Positions 54,431 to 64,000 of a stretch of DNA of 64,000 nt are shown in pieces. Under the pieces are notes generated by a model. That model was not told the DNA's origin, searched no databases, and saw only the letters and a program-made list of their open reading frames with translations. Location of the stretch: assembly GCA_964617645.1 (NCBI GenBank), contig CAZTYE010000006.1, forward strand, positions 1-64,000, given 5' to 3'. Source of the stretch: JADJGC01 sp964617645 (lineage in GTDB: Bacteria > Zixibacteria > MSB-5A5 > CAIYYT01). Position 1 is the first letter of the stretch, and every line of letters starts with the position of its first letter. The translations under genes were made by a program, and so were the position numbers.

Positions 54431-54956
54431 TAAATGTCCCTCGCGGATTGCGCTTGATAATCACCTGCTCGAGCCGTTGATCGGTTTCGAGTCCCTCGCC
54501 TTTGAGAATGTCTTCCCCGCGATAAATCTCGACATACCCTTCGGTAACGATGCGTTCGGAGCGGGCGTCCCAGCGCAACGAATCGGCGAGAATTTTGCGG
54601 TTGTTCGTCGTCGTCCCGATCACATGCCCGACGGCGGTCATGCGATTTGCGCGCTGGCTGACCCAAGCCGAATCGGATGTCAATGTCGAAGTATGCTGGC
54701 CGGTAGTGTCGAAGAACATGACCTTGACGACATACATCAAGGTCGTATCGACCCGGGAGTAAACCTTGAGCGACTCGGACTTGATCGTCGCTTTGCGAAA
54801 GCCATCGGCGGTCAGATAGATCTCGGCGTTGGTCATGACCTGATCAGGAGCGCCGGCGCTGGGGATCTGCGCGGGCGGTCGTTCGCTATCCATCTCGCCG
54901 CAGGCGGCGATAATCAGCGCCACCAGGCCAACCATCATACTACCGAGAATTCTCAT
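54405..54956 (-). CDS. lptC: LPS export periplasmic lipoprotein LptC
   Basis: LptC joins the inner-membrane LptBFG complex to the periplasmic LptA bridge that carries lipopolysaccharide outward. The 183-residue protein has a lipobox (IIAAC, about residue 19) instead of the transmembrane anchor of E. coli LptC, as found in several phyla. The beta-jellyroll shows as LTSDSAWVSQRANRMTAVGHV and LRWDARSERIVTEGYVEIYRGED, ending KGEGLETDQRLEQVIIK, a stretch characteristic of LptC/YrbK. Other lpt genes are not in the window. Its presence supports an LPS-bearing outer membrane. Confidence 0.88.
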   Translation of the reverse strand: MRILGSMMVGLVALIIAACGEMDSERPPAQIPSAGAPDQVMTNAEIYLTADGFRKATIKSESLKVYSRVDTTLMYVVKVMFFDTTGQHTSTLTSDSAWVSQRANRMTAVGHVIGTTTNNRKILADSLRWDARSERIVTEGYVEIYRGEDILKGEGLETDQRLEQVIIKRNPRGTFNEPDRRSR

Positions 54957-55058
54957 AGCTTCATTATACGGAATCGGCTGCCGGTTGGCATTTGAAAAGC
55001 TTCTGTTGCGATAGCTTGCCGGGGCCGCCGAACGCGCGATTCGGCCGATGGGAACCGA

Positions 55059-55814
55059 CTATTTTTGCCGCGTCCGCATGAGGCGCTGGACGACGAATTG
55101 TTCGATATGATCGGCGATGGCCGGATTGTTGCGTTTCCAGGTGCCGAGAATGCCGGCCAGATGTTTGCGCATGAACATCACCAGATCCCGCTGGTGGGGT
55201 GTGAGGTCGAGCGCGATTCCCCGCGACCCGAGCGTGCGGTTCTCGGTGGCCGGGCCCATGAAGAGATTATCCAGATGATTGAAGATATCGAGTTGCCACT
55301 TGCGCGCCGCTTTCGGTATCGATCGCGAATGGAGATCGGGATCACAACCGACTTCCGTCAGGTAGTCCGCCTGAGCGTCGCCGTCGATCAGGCTGTTCAG
55401 CAGGTCGGGTATGACGTTTCCTTTGACGAAGAAATCAGCGATAATGTGGCGGCGGTCGCTGGCAACCGGCGCGCCGATTTCTCGTAGGGGCGCCATCGTC
55501 GTGGCGCGAAAACTGCCGCGACTCGGCAGCGAAATGTGAACCTTTTGGTAGGTCGGCGCCAACGTGAGATCGCGGATCGCGACGTACAGCTTGGTGAGCG
55601 CCCGTCGGGCGGCGAGGTGTTCTTTGTTGCTGAGCGAGTTGGCTTCGCGCTCGAGCGGAATCAAACACTGGCGCAACAGGTCACGTGCGTGTTTTCCTTC
55701 GGCGCACATCTGTGCCAATTCCGTTTTGCCGCGATCAAAGTCGAAATCCGGGCCCATCCATGCCGAGGTAAGCCAGTGATAAAACTGTGTGAAACTAAGT
55801 CCGAGCCGATTCAA
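55059..55814 (-). CDS. Unrecognised mostly helical protein
   Basis: The 251-residue product has no signal peptide, no membrane helix and no recognised domain. It appears helical and basic toward the C-terminus (HQRDLVMFMRKHLAGILGTWKRNNPAIADHIEQF in part). Motifs of note are KARKWQLDIF-like KWQLDIFNHLDNLF and FYHWLTSAWMGPDFDFD at the start. TTG 55814 is the longest start; an ATG at 55757 is in frame and neither has a clear ribosome site. A single gene between lptC and the lipase. Confidence 0.5.
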   Translation of the reverse strand: MNRLGLSFTQFYHWLTSAWMGPDFDFDRGKTELAQMCAEGKHARDLLRQCLIPLEREANSLSNKEHLAARRALTKLYVAIRDLTLAPTYQKVHISLPSRGSFRATTMAPLREIGAPVASDRRHIIADFFVKGNVIPDLLNSLIDGDAQADYLTEVGCDPDLHSRSIPKAARKWQLDIFNHLDNLFMGPATENRTLGSRGIALDLTPHQRDLVMFMRKHLAGILGTWKRNNPAIADHIEQFVVQRLMRTRQK

Positions 55815-56154
55815 GTGGACACGCTCCGCTCAAAATTCTCTCGCTCTGCACGCTCGTCAAGTGAACTGTCGACCGTAACTGAACTCCGTTCAAGCGCTCC
55901 GACAATTTGGGCGAAAATGGTGGTTCTGACAAGGTCTTTTGCCGATCCTGACCAGCGGACTTCATGTCGTCAGTTCCGCCGGGTGGGGCGGAGTGTTTCG
56001 CCTTCCAGTGTCGGCCGCCGGGGATACTTCGGCGTAGCATTTTCTGAATTTCGTCGGAAGCAAGCTTTCGCGTGAGCTTACTCCCGGATCATGTTGCAGT
56101 TAGGGAATTGGGCGTAACTTAGCAGTGAGAACGAATCGGGCGCATCTTGAGACT
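55815..56154. other. Intergenic stretch, nothing recognised
   Basis: About 340 bases between divergent genes at 55814 and 56155. I see no gene, strong promoter or repeat here beyond short palindromic bits. Confidence 0.4.
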
Positions 56155-56862
56155 ATGACCAGCAGGCGAATAGTGATCATCGGCGGTTTTATGTCGATTC
56201 CCCGCCACTACGACGAGATGGCGGCGGCGCTTGCACAATTAAGCGGTTGGCCGTCGCTGATCGTGCCGCTGACAATCTCCGATTGGCTGAAGATTGGCAC
56301 GCGCGGCGGCTGGCGCAAAGTTTTGGACAAGTCTACGACCAGCTTGCGGGAAGTCGCCGAAGATACCGATCAAGAGATCGTAATCGTGGCTCACAGTTTG
56401 GGTGGGATCGTAGCGCGGATGATCATGGACAACGACGAGCTGTTGTCGTGCGACTGCCGAATTCGAAACCGAGTATCGGCAGTGTTGACCTTGGGGACGC
56501 CGCACCAACGGGGCATAGTCGCTGCACTGCTGCAAGTCAACTTCTTGCGGCGGGCAATGAAGTGCGACTTCAGCGAAAAGCGCATGATGTGCGTGGCCGG
56601 GAGCGTCGATACTTCACGTTCCGGTTACCGTCGCAAGCGCATGATGTGCCGACTTCGGCATCGCCTTCACGGCGCGCCCCGATTCGGCCGGGGCGACGGC
56701 GTAATTCCGGTCGATGCTGCGCTGCCCAAAGGTGGGGCCTCAATGCTGCTGGAGGGAGTATATCACGATTCGCACATCGGTCGGCCCTGGTTTGGAGATG
56801 CGGAGATTGTTCCCTTGTGGTGGAAGCCGTTCGAGCAACGTTACCTGACGGAAGAGGCATGA
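56155..56862 (+). CDS. Alpha/beta-hydrolase, lipase/esterase-like
   Basis: The 235-residue protein has the early strand RRIVIIGGFMSIP and the nucleophile elbow VAHSLGGIVARM (A-H-S-L-G, about residue 83), followed by VLTLGTPHQRG, a lipase/PGAP1-type segment. A Cys-rich, Arg-rich region around 135-175 (RRAMKCDFSEKRMMCVAG) is unusual. An Asp and a late His (YHDSHIG) can complete the triad. No signal peptide is visible. ATG 56155 is used; an in-frame GTG at 56125 gives ten more residues and neither has a strong ribosome site. Confidence 0.8.
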   Translation: MTSRRIVIIGGFMSIPRHYDEMAAALAQLSGWPSLIVPLTISDWLKIGTRGGWRKVLDKSTTSLREVAEDTDQEIVIVAHSLGGIVARMIMDNDELLSCDCRIRNRVSAVLTLGTPHQRGIVAALLQVNFLRRAMKCDFSEKRMMCVAGSVDTSRSGYRRKRMMCRLRHRLHGAPRFGRGDGVIPVDAALPKGGASMLLEGVYHDSHIGRPWFGDAEIVPLWWKPFEQRYLTEEA

Positions 56863-57038
56863 TTCACTGTCGGAATTTGCTTTAGGATAGGAGCCAACAG
56901 ATCGCGTACCGACTGCCATCGCCCTGACAGGGACCGAAAGACGTACACCGCCTCACCCGCTGCCCGGAGCACACTTTTCGAGCGGAGGGATGAGAGGATT
57001 GCAATCTCTACTCAATGCACTATTGGAAACGCTCCGGC

Positions 57039-57806
57039 CTACGGTTTGATGGTTGCTTCCATGAAGCGCGGCGCCTTGGAGATATCCATCAGTTTGTATT
57101 CCCAAGTCGCCTGATTTCCGGAGATCAGAGTGGCGTTCGCCGCCGTTACTTGCCCGGGGAATTTGACCGTGAGTTTGACTTTCCGGTCGGCGAACATCTT
57201 GAGCATCATGTTTTCCATCATCTTGGCCATGCCGTCCATGCCAGTAGCGGAATCTTCCGGTGTTGAATCAGGAGCACCGGCGCCCATCAGATCGCCCATG
57301 GAAGAATCGCCGAACTCGCGGCTGAATTTCCAACCGCCGTTGGTGCGCACGAATTCGACCTTCTCCGCCTTGCGCTCGGGTTCCTCGTCGGTCGCGAACG
57401 GCGAATCCTCGGACATCGAGGGATCTTCCTTGCCAACCTCTCTGGCGGCGGCCATCATCGCCGTCAGATCGGTAAATGCGTACTTGATGCGATAGTCGAC
57501 AGTGGAATCGGTGCTGGTTTCCTTGAAGTCCAGCAGCTTGATCTTGCCCTTGTATTTTGCGAGCGCCTTTTCGACATCCGCCCGTTGCATCATCGACATG
57601 CCGGCCGTATCGGCGGTTGAATCGTCGGAGAAGGCCTGCATCATGTCCATCAGGCCGCCAAGATACTCTTTATAGAAGACCATGTTCTGCTCAAGCGTCC
57701 CCGATCCGTCGGCGGCGAGGTTTAAGGTTTCGCTGTAATCGAAGCAACCGACCAGTACAAACACCGTGATTAGCGGTATAAACAGGCGAAGACAACGGAT
57801 GAGCAT
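57039..57806 (-). CDS. Lipoprotein of unknown function
   Basis: The 255-residue product has a lipoprotein signal (LFIPLITVFVLVGC, lipobox LVGC at about residue 21) and no family I recognise. The mature N-terminus (FDYSETLNLAADGSGTLEQNMVFYKEYL, in part LNLAADGSGTLEQ) resembles envelope lipoproteins of uncultured bacteria. A Met-rich, acidic central part (MMQAFSDDSTADTAGMSMMQRADVEKALAKYKGKI in segments) precedes a beta-rich C-terminal third with VKLTVKFPGQVTAANATL. GGAGGAAA precedes the ATG at 57806 by six bases, which fixes the start; an upstream in-frame start would add eleven residues. Confidence 0.75.
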   Translation of the reverse strand: MLIRCLRLFIPLITVFVLVGCFDYSETLNLAADGSGTLEQNMVFYKEYLGGLMDMMQAFSDDSTADTAGMSMMQRADVEKALAKYKGKIKLLDFKETSTDSTVDYRIKYAFTDLTAMMAAAREVGKEDPSMSEDSPFATDEEPERKAEKVEFVRTNGGWKFSREFGDSSMGDLMGAGAPDSTPEDSATGMDGMAKMMENMMLKMFADRKVKLTVKFPGQVTAANATLISGNQATWEYKLMDISKAPRFMEATIKP

Positions 57807-57992
57807 AAATTTCCTCCAATGGCGGCAGCCGAAGGCCACGAGTTAGTTGTGTTACTTGGACGAAAATACCGATGAGCGGCGACGGGCGCAAACAAAAATC
57901 GTCTCCGTCGGGTGTCGGCGGTGAATGTTGTCGTGAACTAATGATCGCGCGCAAAGCGCGCGACTTGGCTGATTTCGATCAGGCGGGCGATT

Positions 57993-58469
57993 TCAGATTT
58001 TGTTCCACTCCCAAATTCCCCACTTCAGTTTTTCGGGAATCGGGAAGCCGCACTGTTTCATCGTCAGCAAGATACTACCGCGATGGTGCGCCTCATGGCT
58101 GATATAGTATCCCAACATCGGAATCACGCCGCGCTGAAAATTCGCGACCGCGCCGCCGGCGGCGGCGACTTCGAGGAGGTAACCGGACATCAGCGATCCT
58201 GACAGCTCAAAGGCCTGCCGCAGAACTCTGCGTTTCGGCGATTCGCCTTTGGCAAATTCACCGAGCTTGGCGCCTTGCCGTTTGGCGAAAGCCGCCAACC
58301 GCGGCACCCGAACATTATGCATGTGCGCCAGTTGGCGTGCGATATCGCGGCCGCCCCGCTGGCTCAGAGTCGCCGCGAAAGCGGCCTCCGGGAGATGATC
58401 GATGATCAGCAGATTCACATCGTTATTGATTCGCCAGGTTTCGCGGATTTGTTCGGACAAATCGGCCAT
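57993..58469 (-). CDS. DinB-family protein
   Basis: The 158-residue protein is a DinB-like helical bundle. The C-terminal YYISHEAHHRGSILLTMKQ supplies two histidines of the metal site, and HMHNVRVPRLAAFAKRQ supplies the third near residue 52. These proteins bind divalent metal; some are thiol-dependent transferases, others unknown. AAGGAAGGAG lies just before the ATG at 58469. A longer frame start at 58544 has no ribosome site. Distinct from the DinB-like protein at 38240. Confidence 0.88.
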   Translation of the reverse strand: MADLSEQIRETWRINNDVNLLIIDHLPEAAFAATLSQRGGRDIARQLAHMHNVRVPRLAAFAKRQGAKLGEFAKGESPKRRVLRQAFELSGSLMSGYLLEVAAAGGAVANFQRGVIPMLGYYISHEAHHRGSILLTMKQCGFPIPEKLKWGIWEWNKI

Positions 58470-58635
58470 GACTCCTTCCTTTCGTGAAGTGACCAGAGAA
58501 TGAGCGTTGAAGTGGTGCGTCCGGCAATCACAAATTGTCGCCAAAGCTAAAAGCGAAAACAGAGCGGCGCGAAAATACCATTAGCTCTACACGTGAAAGC
58601 GGACACTTTGCCCGCAAGACTACGGTAAAGAAGAG

Positions 58636-58980
58636 TCAGCGCTGAAGATTGGCGACGACGTCGGCAACATGGGCACAGACGTGATCACAAAGCGCCAATA
58701 CCCGCTTTCCGGCAACACGGTAGAAGACGTGGGAGCCGCGCTTTACCTTGCTCACCAGTCCGGCCTTGGACAAAATCAGCAAGTGGCGAGAGACATTCGG
58801 TTGCGAGCAATTAAACTGCGCTACCAGCTCCTGGACGGACTGCTCTTTTAGGCGCAGCGCCTGCAGAATTTTCAGCCGGGTAGGATCGGCGAGCGCCTGA
58901 AAGCAGCCGGCCACCAGCTCGAGCCGGCCACCGGAAATCTGAAAAAAATCGCTTGCGTTGCGGGAACTCATATATATCAT
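58636..58980 (-). CDS. ArsR-family repressor
   Basis: The 114-residue winged-helix protein contains the ArsR recognition region: ADPTRLKILQALRLKEQSVQELV and QPNVSRHLLILSKAGLVSKVKRGSHVFYRV (shown here as ADPTRLKILQAL and QPNVSRHLLILSKAG). Cysteines in FNCSQ and in LCDHVCAHV could sense metal, sulfide or redox change; the exact sensor site is not assigned. The ATG at 58978-58980 (or 58971) lacks any ribosome site, and the operator palindrome abuts it, suggesting a leaderless transcript. It is divergent from the DUF2892/RND efflux operon and presumably represses it and itself. Confidence 0.92.
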   Translation of the reverse strand: MIYMSSRNASDFFQISGGRLELVAGCFQALADPTRLKILQALRLKEQSVQELVAQFNCSQPNVSRHLLILSKAGLVSKVKRGSHVFYRVAGKRVLALCDHVCAHVADVVANLQR

Positions 58981-58996
58981 ATAACTATATAGTTAT
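58981..58996. promoter_or_regulatory. Perfect 16-bp palindromic operator
   Basis: ATAACTATATAGTTAT is a perfect palindrome lying between the divergent ArsR and DUF2892 genes and touching the ArsR start codon. Operators of this AT-rich kind are usual for ArsR repressors; binding here is inferred. Confidence 0.8.
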
Positions 58997-59033
58997 TAAG
59001 TTGTCAATCATTTTTTTGTAGGAGTTGAAAACA

Positions 59034-59234
59034 ATGAGTCTCGAAAACAGAATTCGCGTCCTGGCGGGCACGCTGGTGTTGAGCAGCGTGGCGCTGAGCC
59101 TGCTGCACAGCCAGTGGTGGCTGCTGCTGACCGGATTCGTCGGCTTCAATCTGGTGCAGTCGGCATTTACACGCTTCTGCCCGGCGGAGATCTTTCTTAA
59201 GAAGCTGATGACCAAGTCAGCGTCGGGAAATTAG
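59034..59234 (+). CDS. DUF2892 small membrane protein
   Basis: The 66-residue protein has two hydrophobic helices (VLAGTLVLSSVALSLLHS and WWLLLTGFVGFNLVQSAF) followed by TRFCPAEIFLKKL, the hallmark of the DUF2892 / inner-membrane YgaP-like C-terminal domain (the Cys in FCP is conserved). It may serve sulfur or persulfide handling; in YgaP the rhodanese domain carries this tail. The ATG has TAGGAG nine bases ahead. It is the first gene of the efflux operon. Confidence 0.88.
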   Translation: MSLENRIRVLAGTLVLSSVALSLLHSQWWLLLTGFVGFNLVQSAFTRFCPAEIFLKKLMTKSASGN

Positions 59235-59266
59235 GCGGCGGAAACAGCCGCGGACGGGAGAGACTG

Positions 59267-60291
59267 ATGATGCGAGGATTAGGCGCTGGTTTGACGTTGC
59301 TGGCGATGCTTCTGTTGAGCGCGTGCGGCGGCAACAAGACGCAGGGATCGGCAGAAAATCGGCCGGCAATCAAGGTGACGGTGGTGATGGCGGAACGCCG
59401 AGCAGACGCGGCCGTGAGCCGCTTTGTCGGCAGCGTGACCGCCCGCAATCGAGCCGACGTTTCGCCGCGGATCGCGGCGCGCGTCGAGCGGATCGCGGTC
59501 GGATTGGGGAGCCGGGTTGGCGCCGGCGATCTGTTGGCGGAGTTAGATGCGCGCGATCTGCGCTCGCGATTTCAGCAGGCTGAAGCGCTGGACGAGCAAG
59601 CTGCCGCCGACCTGAAACGCTACGAAAGTCTGCTGGCGCAGAACGTGATTTCACGCCAGCAATACGATGCCGTAAAGGCGCAAGCGGAAGTGGCGGCCGC
59701 ATCTCGGCGCGAGGCCGAAGCGGCGCTCAGTTACACGCGTATCGTGGCCCCCTTCGCCGGAGTCGTGACGGCACGGATGATCGATGCCGGCGATTTGGCC
59801 AATCCCGGGCAGCCGTTGTTTGTAGTGCAAGATGAAAGCGATCTTCGGTTCGTCGCGACGATCCCCGAGTCACAGGTAGGACGCGTTCGGGTTGGTGATT
59901 CATTGCGCCTGGAAATTGGCGAAACTCGATTGATCGTGACCGGCCGGGTTGACGAGATTTCGCCCGGAGCTGATCCGATGAGCCGGAGTCACGAAATCAA
60001 GATCGATCTGCCAAGCGATCCGCAATTGCGGCCGGGGCAGTTTGGCCGCGTGCTGCTGGCCAGCGGTGATGACTCGACAATATTCGTTCCGGCGACGGCA
60101 CTCGTGAAGCGCGGTCAATTGGATTTAGTGTACGTCGCGACGGGCGATAATCGCGCCCACCTGCGATTGGTCCGGGTCGGAAGAGCGTTGAATGGTCAGC
60201 TTGAACTACTGGCCGGTGTGGAATCCGGAGAGCGGGTGATTACCGGCGGTCAGTCGCAGCTCCAAGACGGCGACCGAATCGAGATACAGCC

Positions 60292-60295
<4 letters not shown>
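59267..60295 (+). CDS. RND efflux adaptor lipoprotein
   Basis: The 342-residue membrane fusion protein has a lipobox (LLLSACGG, Cys at about 25) and a typical RND adaptor order: lipoyl half (VSPRIAARVERIAVGLGSRV), coiled-coil hairpin (KRYESLLAQNVISRQQYDAVKAQAE in part), lipoyl half (YTRIVAPFAGVVTARMIDAGD), beta-barrel (LFVVQDESDLRFVATIPES) and a proximal domain ending GESGERVITGGQSQLQDGDRI-like. It overlaps the RND gene by four bases (ATGA), so the two are coupled. Confidence 0.93.
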
Positions 60296-63549
<3,254 letters not shown>

Positions 63550-63660
63550 CAGCGATCAATGTTTGCAGTGCGCCGTCGGGAATGCGCATCGCGGACACGC
63601 GGCGTGTTTTGGCGGTCGGGAATTCCGCGCCGTGGATTGGGGTGCGGCCAAGCTCGCGCC

Positions 63661-63993
63661 TCAGCTACGATCTTTTTCATGCACTTCGCGGGCGAGTTGC
63701 GCCAGATGGTGGTCGGGGATCGCGGTCCACGTCTCGACCTGAAAGGCGCCGCTGGCCGAGCCGATCATAGCGACCTTGGCCGCGATTTTCTCGTCCGGAG
63801 CCTCGTAAATATCCATAAAGTCGTAGCCGCCGAGCAGGGCGTAGTGCGCGATGAATTTCGCTTCCGGCACGAGATCTTTGGCTTTCTCGACCCAGGCGCG
63901 GCCAATCGACTCACCGTCGCGCATGCGGGAGGCAACCTCGATCAAGCTTGGTCCTTGCAACCTAAGACGGCTCATTAATACATAGGTTTTCAT
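63661..63993 (-). CDS. GYD-domain protein
   Basis: The 110-residue protein is a small ferredoxin-fold alpha/beta barrel-type GYD domain: YALLGGYDFMDIYEAPDE gives the family its name, preceded by FIAHYALL and followed by KVAMIGSASGAFQVETW. Function is unknown. It has an ATG at 63993, only seven bases from the window end, so its ribosome site and promoter cannot be seen. Confidence 0.9.
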   Translation of the reverse strand: MKTYVLMSRLRLQGPSLIEVASRMRDGESIGRAWVEKAKDLVPEAKFIAHYALLGGYDFMDIYEAPDEKIAAKVAMIGSASGAFQVETWTAIPDHHLAQLAREVHEKDRS

Positions 63994-64000
63994 GGCGCTC

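Overview
The window looks like a Gram-negative bacterium of the FCB / candidate-phylum type, most like candidate division Zixibacteria. The pointers are lipoproteins, an LptC, RND and MacA/MacB-type envelope systems, outer-membrane-barrel-like proteins, and very large secreted proteins ending in dockerin-like repeats of the type SIADAVYIINYIF. The lineage is inferred from gene content; there is no rRNA or tRNA gene here. Coding density is high. The only RNA gene recognised is tmRNA (ssrA) at 15666-16021. No CRISPR array, prophage or complete insertion sequence was seen.

Layout. 1-4190: an accessory locus with a TPR-fused sigma-54 activator, a near-consensus -24/-12 promoter with phased upstream palindromes, a cysteine-rich lipoprotein and a small membrane protein. 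4250-6825: a minimal flagellin and a divergent charged protein of unknown function. 6926-15041: tricorn-like protease, Fic protein with a palindromic promoter region, GNAT acetyltransferase, double M16 peptidase. 15042-16021: intergenic repeats (a MITE-like element, dispersed repeats) and ssrA. 16306-24468: secreted surface protein, PerR-KatG peroxide module, DUF4386 protein, two oxidoreductases, FISUMP lipoprotein. 24580-28953: Ser/Thr kinase-TolB-TPR fusion and the GTPase TypA/BipA. 29014-37522: two divergent dockerin-tailed secreted giants, one a gingipain-type C25 protease. 37696-42119: GreA, DinB-like protein, OMP, then the DUF4266-DUF3570-ApbE set. 42125-45945: MacA-like adaptor and two MacB-type permeases with no ATPase. 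46099-49839: a third dockerin-tailed giant (M43 protease plus beta-helix). 49967-57806: M15 peptidase, about 1 kb of repeats, GH57 glucanotransferase/amylase, LptC, several unknowns, a lipase-like hydrolase and a lipoprotein. 57993-63993: DinB-like protein, an ArsR-controlled DUF2892/RND efflux operon, and a GYD-domain protein.

How it fits together. Most of the window serves the cell envelope and secretion. The most interesting unit is the first 4 kb. The activator gene is followed by three copies of ATTCGCGAA spaced 10-11 bp apart and a fourth about 70 bp further on, all at enhancer distance from a sigma-54 promoter. That promoter should drive a lipoprotein whose C-terminus carries two blocks of four cysteines at exact four-residue spacing, followed by a two-helix membrane protein started at a TTG codon. 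It reads as a self-contained regulated envelope or peptide system that I do not recognise.
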